Below are positions 35,372-44,874 of a DNA stretch of 64,000 nucleotides, piece by piece. Below the pieces are notes generated by a model that made no database searches, was not told where the DNA came from, and saw only the letters and a program-made list of their open reading frames with translations. The stretch is from JAPOXR01 sp965214695. Lineage in GTDB: Bacteria; Pseudomonadota; Alphaproteobacteria; Rhodobacterales; Rhodobacteraceae. The stretch's first letter is position 1. The number at the start of each line of letters is the position of its first letter. The DNA is taken from the NCBI GenBank assembly GCA_965214695.1, contig OZ243967.1:1302001-1366000 (forward strand). Direction: 5' to 3'. Position numbers and translations under genes: made by a program.

Positions 35372-36424
35372 TCATTCGGGGAAGATCCAGTCCAGCGGGG
35401 GGCGCTGGCGCCGCCTGTGGAGTTCGAAATGCCCCATCCTGGTCCAGCCGACCAGGGTGGTTTCCGTCCCGTCGGCGGCGAATGCCTCCGACATCCTGCT
35501 CTCCAGGTCAGTGCGCAGCCGTTTTGCCATCGGGGCAAAATCGACGACAATCTGTCCGCCGATACCCCTGATCCTGAGCTGACGGGGCAGGTGGCGGGCG
35601 AGATTGAGATTGGCCTTGTGGCCAGCGGAATGGGACAGGTCCCGGCCAGTATTGACATCAATGGTCGCCATGGCACGGGTCTGCTCCAGCGCGGCGTTTG
35701 CGCCATACGGAAGCTCGATCAACTGACTCCGGTAGGGATCAAGCAACTCGGCCACCTGGTTTCGTTCGAATGATCCGTCCCGGTCGTCGAGCTGGCAGTC
35801 CCCCCCGGTCAACCATTCATTCCTGGCATGCTGGTGGCAATCCGGCGCCGCCAGCAGGATCTCGGGTGCCTTATCCTCCTGGCCGGCGACAACGATCCGG
35901 CAGGAGTCGAGCTTCGTCCCGATACATTTCAGGATTTCCTGGTCGTCGGCCGTCCGGCAGCCCGTTCGCAGCACCAGCCCTGCCGCAAGCCCGGCCTCGG
36001 CCAGGGCACGGGCGCCGAGTTCCTGCAATTCACGTCGACGCTGCTCGCAGTTGATCGACCGGGAGACAAATACGCCTTCCTGCCCCGGAAGGACAACCGA
36101 AAGGGGGCCTGTCAGCGATACCCTCGCCCGGACCGGCACCGCCTTTCCCGCCTCCGGGTAGCCGGCAATCTGGGCGATGACCGGCCGCCCCTCATCGGCA
36201 TCTCCCAATCCCCGGAGGAAACCGGGGGCGGCGCCTGGCAGGCGAACCATCCATGCACCCTGGCTGGCAATCCTTCTCTCGGTGACGACCCGCATGATCG
36301 TGCCGGGAGGCGGACCCCAAATCGGGTCCGGGTCTCGGAGGAAGTCCTCGAGCTGGCCGTTGACGACCAGGGCGGCGCACCGATACCCGTCAACCTGGCC
36401 CAGAACTGCCAGTGACCCCTTCAC
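35372..36424 (-). CDS. rng: Ribonuclease E/G family protein (short RNase G type)
   Basis: 350-aa endoribonuclease of the RNase E/G family in the compact alphaproteobacterial form. Visible are the RNase H-like and DNase I-like portions, with the catalytic metal motif ATIDVNTGRDL and the second Asp in IVVDFAPM. An N-terminal S1-like region is reduced, and a C-terminal zinc-link Cys motif is not evident. The start overlaps the maf stop by 4 nt. The order infA-maf-rng is conserved in alphaproteobacteria, supporting the call. It probably acts in rRNA maturation and mRNA decay. Confidence 0.88.
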   Translation of the reverse strand: MKGSLAVLGQVDGYRCAALVVNGQLEDFLRDPDPIWGPPPGTIMRVVTERRIASQGAWMVRLPGAAPGFLRGLGDADEGRPVIAQIAGYPEAGKAVPVRARVSLTGPLSVVLPGQEGVFVSRSINCEQRRRELQELGARALAEAGLAAGLVLRTGCRTADDQEILKCIGTKLDSCRIVVAGQEDKAPEILLAAPDCHQHARNEWLTGGDCQLDDRDGSFERNQVAELLDPYRSQLIELPYGANAALEQTRAMATIDVNTGRDLSHSAGHKANLNLARHLPRQLRIRGIGGQIVVDFAPMAKRLRTDLESRMSEAFAADGTETTLVGWTRMGHFELHRRRQRPPLDWIFPE

Positions 36425-36987
36425 GCCGCACGATATCCGGCAGACCGCAGCAGGGTCGAGGTCTCCGCGAGCGGCAAACCGGCAATGGCGGAGAACGAGC
36501 CGCTTATCCAGGGAATGAAGGCCGCCGCCCGTCCCTGGATCGCGTAGCCACCGGCTTTACCATCCCATTCGCCGCAGGCCAGGCAGGCATTGATGTCGGC
36601 CTTCGACAGTCTTTTCATTCTGACAACCGACACGACGTCACGTTCCAGCAATCGGCCACTCAGGGACAGCGCAACCGCGGTGATGACCCGGTGGCGGCGA
36701 CCCGACATGCACTCCAGGAACCGGCGCGCCTCGCTCTCATCCACCGGCTTGCCCAGGATTGACCGACCGAGTGCGACCACCGTGTCGGCCCCGAGAATGA
36801 TCTCGTCGCGGGCCGGATCGCGGAATGTCGCCTTGCTGCGGGCCATGCGGCAGCAATAGCGGCGTGGCAGTTCCCCATGCAAAGGGGTCTCGTCGATTCC
36901 TGCCGGCTCGATCCTGTCGGGAATGATTCCGACCTGGCCGAGCAAATCCCTGCGCCGAGGGCTGGCCGACGCCAGAGTCAGCCGCAT
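36421..36987 (-). CDS. maf: Maf family nucleotide pyrophosphatase
   Basis: 188-aa house-cleaning pyrophosphatase that removes non-canonical nucleotides. The N-terminal LTLASASPRRRDLLGQVGI is the phosphate-binding signature, and LGADTVVALGRSILGKP holds the catalytic Asp. GYAIQGRAAAFIPWISGSF is the conserved C-terminal motif. It lies 5 nt after the infA stop and overlaps rng, in the usual cluster. Confidence 0.95.
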   Translation of the reverse strand: MRLTLASASPRRRDLLGQVGIIPDRIEPAGIDETPLHGELPRRYCCRMARSKATFRDPARDEIILGADTVVALGRSILGKPVDESEARRFLECMSGRRHRVITAVALSLSGRLLERDVVSVVRMKRLSKADINACLACGEWDGKAGGYAIQGRAAAFIPWISGSFSAIAGLPLAETSTLLRSAGYRAA

Positions 36988-36992
36988 GGTAT

Positions 36993-37211
36993 CTATTTGA
37001 ACCGGTAGTTGATCCGACCCTTGGTCAGGTCATAGGGTGTCATCTCGACCTGAACCCGATCCCCCGCCAGCACTCGGATTCGGTTCTTGCGCATCTTGCC
37101 GGCCGTATGAGCGATGATCTGGTGCCCGGTATCCAACTCGACCCGGAAAGTCGCATTCGGCAGGACTTCTTTCACGACCCCGGAGAATTCGAGCATTTCT
37201 TCCTTGGGCAT
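36993..37211 (-). CDS. infA: Translation initiation factor IF-1
   Basis: 72-aa OB-fold protein that occupies the ribosomal A site during initiation. ATG 37211 gives MPKEEMLEFSGVVKEVLPNA and the protein ends TPYDLTKGRINYRFK; the 9 extra codons upstream are not conserved. It is the first gene of infA-maf-rng. Confidence 0.97.
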   Translation of the reverse strand: MPKEEMLEFSGVVKEVLPNATFRVELDTGHQIIAHTAGKMRKNRIRVLAGDRVQVEMTPYDLTKGRINYRFK

Positions 37212-37483
37212 ATTCGCTCCTGTCTGGTTTCGTGCCAATGCCGAGACGCCGGCAGAGATGGCCTATTGAAATACCGGCCGATTTTCAACTTCTTTCGGAA
37301 TCCGCCAAGTGGGTCGCATCACGCACGCCGCCGCCGAACCGCCGGCAGCCGACCGGCAGATGCCGGCCAGGCTCCCGCGGCACCACCCGGATTTCCCGGG
37401 CCTCCACCGCTCCCCGGAGCAGAGGAGCGGCCCCCGGTGGTCGGTATGAGCCTGCTGGCGATACGCCGGATTTGCCCGGTCAG

Positions 37484-38761
37484 TCACATGCCGGGATAGA
37501 CAGGAAACCCGGCACAAAGTTCGGACACCCGCTCCCGCACCGAGTCCTCGACCGCGCCATTGCCGTCATCGCCATTGGACTCCAGGCCGCAGACCACGCG
37601 GACAATCAATTCGCCAACCTCCCGGAACTCGCCAACACCGAATCCCCGCGTTGTACAGGCCGGGGTGCCGAGGCGAACCCCCGAGGTAATGGTCGGCTTT
37701 TCGGTGTCGAAGGGAATGCCGTTCTTGTTGCAGGTGATGCCGCTTCGCCCCAGCGAGGCTTCGGCCTGGTTGCCCTTGACGTTCCTCGGTCGCAGATCGA
37801 CCAGCATGACATGGGTGTCGGTACCGCCGGTCACGATGTCAAGGCCGCCAGATTGCAGCGTTTCGGCCAGCACCGCCGCATTCTCGACGACCTGGCGGGC
37901 ATACTCCCGGAACGCCGGCTGCAGCGCTTCTCCGAATGCCACCGCCTTTGCCGCGATTGCGTGCATGAGAGGGCCGCCCTGGATTCCCGGGAATACCGCC
38001 GAGTTCACCCGCCTGGCGATGTCGGGATCATTGGTCAGGATCACGCCTCCCCGCGGACCGCGAAGCGTCTTGTGGGTCGTTGCGGTCGCCACATGCGCAT
38101 GGGGAAAGGGCGAGGGATGCATGCCGCCGGCAACGAGCCCGGCGAAATGCGCCATGTCGACCAGCAGGATGGCGCCGACATCGTCGGCAATCTTGCGGAA
38201 CCTGGCAAAGTCGATTGTCCTCGGCACGGCCGAACCTCCGGCGATCAGCAGCTTCGGCCGGTGTTCCCGGGCCTTCTCGGCGATCTCGTCGTAGTCGATA
38301 TTGCAATCCTGCCTGCGCACCCCGTACTGGATGGCATTGAACCACTTTCCCGACTGGTTGGGACGGGCGCCATGCGTCAGGTGGCCGCCCGATGCCAGGT
38401 TCATGCCAAGCACGGTGTCGCCCGGTTGCAGCAGGGCATTGAACACACCCTGGTTGGCCTGGCTGCCGGAATGTGGCTGCACATTGGCGAATTCGCATTC
38501 GAACAGACGGCACACCCGCGAAATTGCCAAATCCTCGGCAATATCGACATGCTCGCACCCGCCGTAATAGCGCCGGGACGGATAACCCTCGGCATACTTG
38601 TTGGTCATGACCGATCCCTGGGCCTCGAGCACTGCCATGGACACGATGTTCTCGGACGCAATCAGCTCGATTTCATTTCGCTGCCGTCCCAGTTCGTGGC
38701 GAATGGCCTCGAATATCTGTGGATCGGAGTCTGCCAGGCTGGCATCGGAAGCATTGTGCAT
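37484..38761 (-). CDS. glyA: Serine hydroxymethyltransferase
   Basis: 425-aa PLP enzyme interconverting serine and glycine with tetrahydrofolate. The PLP Lys is in ATTHKTLRGPRGG. Other landmarks are ELIASENIVSMAVLEAQGS near the N-terminus, NKYAEGYPSRRYYGG and VQPHSGSQANQGVF. SRVC in place of the commoner RAK after the CEHVD segment is a minor variation. It is monocistronic here, with no riboswitch visible in its 5' region. Confidence 0.97.
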   Translation of the reverse strand: MHNASDASLADSDPQIFEAIRHELGRQRNEIELIASENIVSMAVLEAQGSVMTNKYAEGYPSRRYYGGCEHVDIAEDLAISRVCRLFECEFANVQPHSGSQANQGVFNALLQPGDTVLGMNLASGGHLTHGARPNQSGKWFNAIQYGVRRQDCNIDYDEIAEKAREHRPKLLIAGGSAVPRTIDFARFRKIADDVGAILLVDMAHFAGLVAGGMHPSPFPHAHVATATTHKTLRGPRGGVILTNDPDIARRVNSAVFPGIQGGPLMHAIAAKAVAFGEALQPAFREYARQVVENAAVLAETLQSGGLDIVTGGTDTHVMLVDLRPRNVKGNQAEASLGRSGITCNKNGIPFDTEKPTITSGVRLGTPACTTRGFGVGEFREVGELIVRVVCGLESNGDDGNGAVEDSVRERVSELCAGFPVYPGM

Positions 38762-39090
38762 GGACGATCCCCTTTCATCAAACCGGACCTGGAATCAGAT
38801 TCCCTCCATATTGATTTTCGGGATCAAGCAAAGAGGCAATCTCCGCAAGCCTGCCCGCCCCCGGCATTCGCCCTTCCGACGGAGACACGGCCGCTCCGGG
38901 TTCATGGACAGCAACGCCTTCCATTCCCTGCCCCGCCGGAAGGTTGGCTGGCAGTCCGGGCAGGACAACGCCCAGGCCCCCATCGTCCTTCGCAACCGAA
39001 GAAGGTTGTGTAATTGCACGTGGAACTGGCTATACTGCCGATGCCTGTAGCCGATATGCAGGCCGCACCCGACATCCAGCCCTGGCCAAC

Positions 39091-39858
39091 ATGCATTCAT
39101 TTGCCAAACCGTGCTTCCTGGCCAGCGAGGTCAGCATTGCCCGCCAGTCCAGGGACAGGCTGATCGCCCTGCATGGCGATCACCCGGAAGACGAGGCCGA
39201 TGTGATCATCGCCCTCGGCGGCGATGGATTCATGCTGCGGGTCCTGAACCGGACCCAGTTCCGGCGAACGCCGGTCTACGGGATGAACCGGGGAACCATC
39301 GGGTTTCTCATGAACGAGTATTCCGAACAGGGACTCGAGACACGTTTGGCCGAGGCCGAGCAGGAGGTCATCAACCCGCTGGCCATGACGGCAATCGATG
39401 CTGCCGGCAACTCGCACCGGATGCTGGCCATCAACGAGGTCGCCCTGCTGCGGGCCGGGCCGCAGGCCGCGTGGCTGCGGATCATCGTTGACGGACGTGT
39501 TCGCCTGGAAGAGTTGATCTGCGATGGCGCCATGGTTGCCACCCCGGCCGGCTCCACCGCCTACAACTACTCCGCGCATGGACCAATCCTGCCGATCGGC
39601 TCGGACGTGCTGGCCCTGACCCCGGTGGCATCATTTCGACCGCGGCGATGGCGGGGCGCATTGCTGCCAAAATCCGCCCATGTCAGGTTCGAGATCCTGA
39701 ACCATGAGACCCGGCCGGTCATGGCGGATGCCGATGGCACCTCCGCCAACAATGTTATCCAGGTCGATGTCGCAAGCGAACCCTCAGTCAGTCACCGGCT
39801 GCTGTTCGACCACGGACACGGCCTCAATGAACGGCTGATCCGCGAACAGTTCGTCTGA
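39091..39858 (+). CDS. nadK: NAD kinase
   Basis: 255-aa ATP-NAD kinase, the only route to NADP. The catalytic GGDG motif is in IIALGGDGFMLRV, followed by YGMNRGTIGFLMN, NEVALLR and DGAMVATPAGSTAYNYSA. I chose ATG 39091 (MHSFAKPCFLAS), which matches the usual alphaproteobacterial length; an earlier in-frame start adds 49 unrelated residues. It appears monocistronic. Confidence 0.95.
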   Translation: MHSFAKPCFLASEVSIARQSRDRLIALHGDHPEDEADVIIALGGDGFMLRVLNRTQFRRTPVYGMNRGTIGFLMNEYSEQGLETRLAEAEQEVINPLAMTAIDAAGNSHRMLAINEVALLRAGPQAAWLRIIVDGRVRLEELICDGAMVATPAGSTAYNYSAHGPILPIGSDVLALTPVASFRPRRWRGALLPKSAHVRFEILNHETRPVMADADGTSANNVIQVDVASEPSVSHRLLFDHGHGLNERLIREQFV

Positions 39859-40063
39859 CCTTCCCAGCCAATTCGGTGCTGACGGCGATGGTCTCAACCG
39901 GCGCCGGCATGAAAGCGCCGGCGTACAAATCCCGGACGCCGGCGGATATGCGCACAGACGGCCCCGCCATGCTCCGAAAGACCGGATCGTGCCCGACTGA
40001 GCCCATCTCCCGGGACACGGATGCCCTGCATCCGGTCATGGCAGAGCCCGGCGCTTGATCACG

Positions 40064-41170
40064 TCACTGCCGGGTCGCTTTGCCGGGCTCGGTGGGGAAT
40101 TCGCCCGGTAGCGTGACCTCCAGCAACTCCAGGTCGGCCGAGCAGTTGGAATATTTCGTCTCCATGCCTGGCGGCAACACGAAAGCGTCACCGGCGATCA
40201 GCTCATGCGGAGGCACGCCCTCGCCCTCCAGGGTGAAATTCCCATCCATCACGAATGTGAAGTGAATATCGGCCTGGTTGGCGGACCAGACCGTCGGCTC
40301 GCCGGTCGGCTTCACCACCTGTACCCCGGCAACTCCCCGGGTTCCGGAACTGATCCCGGTATCCCTGCAGGTGAATCCCGGCAATCTGAAGGGTTGCCAG
40401 CTGGCGCCGTCCCTGGTGTGATGAACGAATTCCTGGCCGTGATATTCCTTTCCGGGCCGCGGCGGGCCATTCGGCAATTCCATCTCGTGATCGATTGTGG
40501 TGACATGTTGGGCCGGAACACCGATCTCGATGACTTCGATATCGGCAGATGCATGCAGTACCCGGTGGCGGATTTCGGGGGGCTGGATGAGGCAATCACC
40601 CTCCCTCAGCCGCAGCGGTGGTCCCTGGTCCTCGTAGACGATGTCCACCCAGCCGCGATAGCAGAATATCAGCTGGAAGCCGACGGTATGGTAGTGGACG
40701 ACATCGGGAACCGGTCCGCCATCCGGTATGCGGATATGGCTGGCGATGATCGAGCCGCCAAGGCGCGACGGAATGAGATCGCGGTAGCGCATGCCGGCCC
40801 GACCAATGATCCATGGCGCCTTGTCCTTGAGGTGGCGAACCACGAACGCGTGCTCGGTTTCGGGAATGATCATCGGCGGATTGACATGGTCGATCTCGAT
40901 CCGGGTGCCGTTGGGCGCGACCAACTCCCGCTGACCGTTGGCAAACCCGTCGGGATCCCGGGTCAGCAGCCTGATGGTGCCGGGATGCTCGGGTGCGCCC
41001 CTCTCCAGGCGAATGCGCAACCCGTGCCCCGACAATACCGCCACCGCCGGGTCGTCGGCCGGGAAGATGGTCTCCATCCGCATTCGGAGCGTCCCGGTAT
41101 AGAATGGCAGGTCAGCCTGCACATCCATGGTCGGCAGGCGGAATTCGGCCAGGATGTCGGTCACGGTCAT
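40064..41170 (-). CDS. VOC-like plus double-cupin domain protein
   Basis: 368-aa cytosolic protein. Residues 1-110 resemble one glyoxalase/VOC half (LPFYTGTLRMRMETIFPADD, then GHGLRIRLERG). Two cupins follow: the first around residues 150-235 (VHYHTVGFQLIFCYRGWVDI and IQPPEIRHRVLHA), the second around residues 290-355 (ADIHFTFVMDGNFTLEGEG and LPPGMETKYSN). The first cupin keeps candidate metal His residues; the second has fewer. It is plausibly a dioxygenase or isomerase of an unknown small molecule. No pathway neighbour clarifies its role. The ATG at 41170 gives a natural N-terminus. Confidence 0.7.
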   Translation of the reverse strand: MTVTDILAEFRLPTMDVQADLPFYTGTLRMRMETIFPADDPAVAVLSGHGLRIRLERGAPEHPGTIRLLTRDPDGFANGQRELVAPNGTRIEIDHVNPPMIIPETEHAFVVRHLKDKAPWIIGRAGMRYRDLIPSRLGGSIIASHIRIPDGGPVPDVVHYHTVGFQLIFCYRGWVDIVYEDQGPPLRLREGDCLIQPPEIRHRVLHASADIEVIEIGVPAQHVTTIDHEMELPNGPPRPGKEYHGQEFVHHTRDGASWQPFRLPGFTCRDTGISSGTRGVAGVQVVKPTGEPTVWSANQADIHFTFVMDGNFTLEGEGVPPHELIAGDAFVLPPGMETKYSNCSADLELLEVTLPGEFPTEPGKATRQ

Positions 41171-41659
41171 CGAAATCTTCCGCTTGGATGATGCTGCCGG
41201 AGACGAATGGATGGCAACATGACGCCCCGCCTCCCACCAACCGGCCAGCGGAATCTAGCCGAAATCGGGATCCATTCAAATGCCGATCTCGCCGGGCAAT
41301 ACTGCAACCCTCCGGAGTATCCATCCTTCCCCGGGACATGACCCCGAACAGGGCCCCCTTCAGCACCATTTCCTGACATCCTCCCGTCAGATCCGACCCG
41401 GACACTCCCGACCACGGTTCGGAGAAGGTGAATTCATTCGACCGGCACCCAAACAGGCGCCAGGATTGTTGACCCATCTTCCACCTATTGCGTGAATTCT
41501 CGTTCCGTAGATTCGGCGAAGGGACCGGCAATTCCCGAAACCTGTCCACGAAAGCCGGATCATGCCGGACCCCGAACGCCCGGCCTGCCAGGAGCCGGGC
41601 GACAATCCACTGATTCATGATAAGTAGGCGCCAGGATTCGCCGCTGAACGGAGCAAGAC
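41171..41659. other. Divergent spacer before the AI-2E transporter gene
   Basis: About 489 nt with no gene I can support. A long minus-strand frame crosses it, but its residues are atypical and it overlaps the cupin gene. Promoters for both divergent genes should lie here. Confidence 0.4.
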
Positions 41660-42739
41660 ATGGCACTGCCTGCCAAACAGCAACTGATCTGGTGGACATT
41701 GTTTCTCGCCATCCTCTTTCTTGCCCTGGTCGTTCTTGGCGACATTCTTCTTCCATTTCTGATCGGCTCGGCCATTGCCTACCTGCTTGATCCGGTCGCC
41801 GACCGACTGGAGCGAATTGGCTGTTCGAGAATGGTGGCCACGGCCATCATCGCGATCAGCGCCCTGTTGATGATTTCCGCGGCGCTGGTGTTCCTGATTC
41901 CGCTCCTGGTCCAGCAATCCGTCGAGTTGGCGCTGTTCCTGCCCGAACTGGTCGGCGCATTGCGAGCCTTTGCCGAACCCTGGCTCGAGAAACTCTCGCT
42001 TGACCTGCTGGACGAGGATTTCGACGTGGCAACGGCACTTGCCAGGTTTGGTGACCTTGCCGAGACCATCGCCACCGGGCTGGCCAGCCAGGCGTTGTCC
42101 ATCGGCGTTGGCACCCTGAACATTCTGCTGTTCATCCTCGTGGTGCCGGTGGTGTTCATCTACATGCTGGCCGACTGGGACCATGCGACAGCCAAGATCC
42201 ACGATCTGCTTCCCGTCGATCATGCCGAGGAGTTGACCGGACTGCTCAGGGAAGTCGATCGCACCCTGGCCGGCTTTGTGCGCGGGCAGTTGACCGTTTG
42301 TGGAATCCTCGGCGGCTATTACGCCATCCTGCTGGAAATCGTCGGACTGCCATTCGGACTGGTGGTCGGCGTCGTGTCAGGCGCCCTTTCCTTCATTCCC
42401 TTTGTGGGTTCGATTGGCGGCGGCGCGTTGGCCATGGGCCTCGCGGTCTTCCAGTTCTGGCATGATCCGCTGTGGATCGGCGTGGTTGCCGTCATCTTCC
42501 TGTCCGGCCAGCTGCTGGAACAGAATTTCCTCACCCCTCGCCTCGTCGGCAAGTCGGTCGGACTGCATCCGGTGTGGCTGCTGTTTGCCCTGTCGGCCTT
42601 CGGGTCGCTCTTCGGCTTTGTCGGATTGCTGGTTGCCGTGCCGGCCTCCGCCATCATCGGTGTCTTTTTCCGCTATGGTGTTGGCCGCTATACCTCCAGC
42701 AGACTCTATCTCGGGAGCAGATGGAATGACGAGGAGTGA
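41660..42739 (+). CDS. AI-2E family transporter (PerM-like)
   Basis: 359-aa inner-membrane protein of PF01594 with about eight helices. Visible are paired N-terminal helices, the DPVADRLERIGCSR loop, a soluble segment with amphipathic helices (residues 90-140), and the conserved GLPFGLVVGVVSGALSFIPFVGSIGGG. LTPRLVGKSVGLHPVWLLFAL follows near the C-terminus. Family members export autoinducer-2 or act as Na/H antiporters, so the substrate is open. In alphaproteobacteria it commonly precedes the DnaA-like hda gene, as here; the two overlap by 14 nt. Confidence 0.93.
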   Translation: MALPAKQQLIWWTLFLAILFLALVVLGDILLPFLIGSAIAYLLDPVADRLERIGCSRMVATAIIAISALLMISAALVFLIPLLVQQSVELALFLPELVGALRAFAEPWLEKLSLDLLDEDFDVATALARFGDLAETIATGLASQALSIGVGTLNILLFILVVPVVFIYMLADWDHATAKIHDLLPVDHAEELTGLLREVDRTLAGFVRGQLTVCGILGGYYAILLEIVGLPFGLVVGVVSGALSFIPFVGSIGGGALAMGLAVFQFWHDPLWIGVVAVIFLSGQLLEQNFLTPRLVGKSVGLHPVWLLFALSAFGSLFGFVGLLVAVPASAIIGVFFRYGVGRYTSSRLYLGSRWNDEE

Positions 42740-43427
42740 CGACGAAGGCAGCTACGGTCCATTCGATTTCCGACAACCTGATTCGTACCGCCGGGAAGAC
42801 TTCATACTGACCGAGGCAAATTCCCGGGCATTTGACCGGATAACCGGCGGCGACTGGCCCGATGGCCGCCTGGTGCTGGTCGGACCGGCCGCATCGGGGA
42901 AGACGCATCTCGCCACGATCTGGACCGCCATGTCCGAAGGCATGCTGATTCCGGCGGCATGCTTGCCCGATCTTCCGATCGGTGAAATTCCACCCGGCTC
43001 ATGCCTGGCCCTTGACGATTCGGATTTGGTCGCCACCCGCACCGACCTGGAGCCGCTGCTCCTGCACCTGATCAACTATGTCGGCGAACAGGGCGGCACA
43101 ATCCTGATGACGGCTTGCCGGCCTCCATCCCGTTGGGCATGCCGCCTGGCCGATCTCGGGAGCAGGCTGGAAGGAACCGCCCTGGCCAGGCTGCATCAAC
43201 CCGACGACCACACGCTCGCTGCCATCCTGGTCAAGCTGTTTGCCGACCGGCAGATCGCCGTTCCGACCAGCGTCATCAACTACATCGTTCCTCGCATCGA
43301 GCGGCGCTATTCCGATGCTGTCCGCGTGGTTGATCAGATCAACCGGCGCTCCCTCGCCACCGGAAAGCGGATATCCCGCCGGCTGGCCGCCGACGTCATG
43401 ACGGAGTTCCTGGCCGAGGAGCCGTGA
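42726..43427 (+). CDS. hda: DnaA-like replication regulator, Hda/HdaA family
   Basis: 233-aa AAA+ protein that limits replication initiation by stimulating DnaA-ATP hydrolysis together with the sliding clamp. Walker A is GPAASGKTHLA and Walker B is CLALDDSDL. The C-terminal lid helices (IERRYSDAVRVVDQINRRSL) are typical. I chose ATG 42726, inside the end of the transporter gene; the frame is open much further upstream in the wrong context. The N-terminal clamp-binding motif may be within GPFDFRQPDSY. It normally precedes ppk, but here an accessory island follows. Confidence 0.9.
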   Translation: MTRSDDEGSYGPFDFRQPDSYRREDFILTEANSRAFDRITGGDWPDGRLVLVGPAASGKTHLATIWTAMSEGMLIPAACLPDLPIGEIPPGSCLALDDSDLVATRTDLEPLLLHLINYVGEQGGTILMTACRPPSRWACRLADLGSRLEGTALARLHQPDDHTLAAILVKLFADRQIAVPTSVINYIVPRIERRYSDAVRVVDQINRRSLATGKRISRRLAADVMTEFLAEEP

Positions 43428-43439
43428 AGACGCCGACAT

Positions 43440-43638
43440 CGAATGGTCGGCAACCCTTGCTGAGCCTCGGCGCGCCATGTCAGAGGCGCAGCGAGGCTCC
43501 ACCATGAATTACGAACCGGCCCAGCCAGCTGCCACGGTGCAGCAGGATCTCCTTCTCGACGATCAACTGCAGATCCTCGTAGCCGGGATTTTTCCGGACC
43601 CTGGATGCCAAGGTACGAAACCGGGGCTCGGTGCTCAT
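43440..43638 (-). pseudogene. AbiEii toxin gene, 5' fragment only
   Basis: The ATG overlaps the AbiEi stop (ATGA), the normal abiEi-abiEii junction. The fragment reads MSTEPRFRTLASRVRK, then IVEKEILLHRG and FVIHGGASLRL, matching the N-terminus of AbiEii nucleotidyltransferase toxins. A TGA (43482-43480) interrupts it; past the stop the frame still reads HGAPRLSKG, which resembles the continuation, before homology ends about 20 nt short of the hda stop. The catalytic core is deleted, so no active toxin is possible. Confidence 0.72.
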
Positions 43639-44204
43639 GGTTGAACGCCTGCCCCGCCGCACCTGGCGGCTTCCTTCGCGTACTCCTCCATGTCCACCAT
43701 GTGCAGGTTGCGGCCGACCCTCCTGAGATCCCTGAGTGCTGCCTGCGGCGTCGCCAGCCTGAGTGCCAGCCCGGTATCCACGGTATCGGCCTCAAGATCC
43801 AGCCCCCGGCGCGCGGTATGGGTGAACTCGATCCAGCCATTCCTGGTCCTCGTGATTCCCTTCCTTCCGGTCGTCATCACGCTGAGATAGGCATAGGGAA
43901 CCTGCGAGATAATGCCCCTCGCTGACAGGGCGCATTCGAGACTCACATAGTTGCAATGGCCGCGGCGGATCACCGCCGCCAGCTCCTCCTGAAAACCGTA
44001 CCAGCTGCGCACCGACCCCCGGTTCACGTAAATGCCGCGCTGGATCCGCTCCAGCTGGCCGGTGCCGACCAGGCGGCGCAATCCCTCGGAGAAGGTCTTT
44101 TCCTTCTCCCCGGAAAAGATTTCCCTGAGGTCGGAGGTCGTGAACACGCGCCGCCCCTCCTGGTCCAGCTCCGCAAACGCACGGATGGCATCCCTTGTTT
44201 TCAT
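43635..44204 (-). CDS. AbiEi-type antitoxin / transcriptional regulator
   Basis: 189-aa protein of the type IV AbiEi antitoxin family. An N-terminal winged helix-turn-helix (FTTSDLREIFSGEKEKTFSE, then GQLERIQRGIYVN) is followed by the C-terminal domain with YVSLECALSARGII and MTTGRKGITRTRNGWIEF. ATG 44204 has AGAAGG 9 nt upstream; the longer frame is fused to the recombinase remnant and is not real. The gene looks intact, although its toxin partner is truncated. It may still autoregulate or protect against incoming AbiE systems. Confidence 0.85.
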   Translation of the reverse strand: MKTRDAIRAFAELDQEGRRVFTTSDLREIFSGEKEKTFSEGLRRLVGTGQLERIQRGIYVNRGSVRSWYGFQEELAAVIRRGHCNYVSLECALSARGIISQVPYAYLSVMTTGRKGITRTRNGWIEFTHTARRGLDLEADTVDTGLALRLATPQAALRDLRRVGRNLHMVDMEEYAKEAARCGGAGVQP

Positions 44205-44311
44205 GGCGTGACCTTCTTGACCCGAGTATAGGATTTCTGTCCATATGTTCAAAACGCAATCACCATGACCGGATTGAGAAGGATGATCCCGACCGGCGGC
44301 GCCCCAGGATC

Positions 44312-44830
44312 GGGTCGGTTCCGGTTGAGGACGAAATCCTGTGCCAAGCATGTTGCCTTCGCCTCTCGCCCTCTTCACGGGCGATTTTCTGCACATCCGG
44401 TGCCGAGCGCTACGAGAATGCACCGTCATCCGGCCTGCCGGTGCCGCTTGACGGTGCCCGCGACGGTACTCTTGGCTGTCCGAGTTCGCGGGCGATCCAG
44501 CGATAGCTTCGCCCCTCGCCGACGAGCTGAAGGACCTTTGGTGCCGACTGTCTGATTTCGGCCGCTGTCCTGGCTGGCTGCCGAGCTTCCTGCCGCCCGC
44601 CTTGGCGGCGGCCAACCCCGATTTCACGCGCTCGAACTGGGCCATGTCGGCCAGAATCGTGGCCATCATCCGGCCGTGCGGGGTGTCGAGCTCGAAGGTC
44701 ATGCCGCCCATAGCGACGAGCGAGACCATCCGGCCGGCCAGAAGGTGAAGGGTGCCGAGCAGGTCCGGTGTCGATCTCCCACTTCGGGAGAGCTCGGTCA
44801 TCAGGACGGCAACGATCCGGCGGGTCTGGG
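44312..44830 (-). pseudogene. Serine recombinase remnant, copy A
   Basis: A C-terminal fragment of a resolvase-type serine recombinase. One frame gives VLMTELSRSGRSTPDLL, MTFELDTPHGRMMATILADM and ERVKSGLAAAKAGGRKLG. Another frame continues with VLQLVGEGRSYRWIAREL, so at least one frameshift is present. The N-terminal catalytic Ser region is absent, and a few codons are missing between QFE and RVKSG. About 390 nt of it recur as copy B at 46039-46463. Confidence 0.85.
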
Positions 44831-44874
44831 AGATGGCGCATCTGGACCTTGCATCGCGCCAGGGAGGCTGTGCA

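Noticed and set aside
38762..39090. Glycine or tetrahydrofolate riboswitch upstream of glyA
   Set aside because: I could not find the conserved core of either class on the minus strand.
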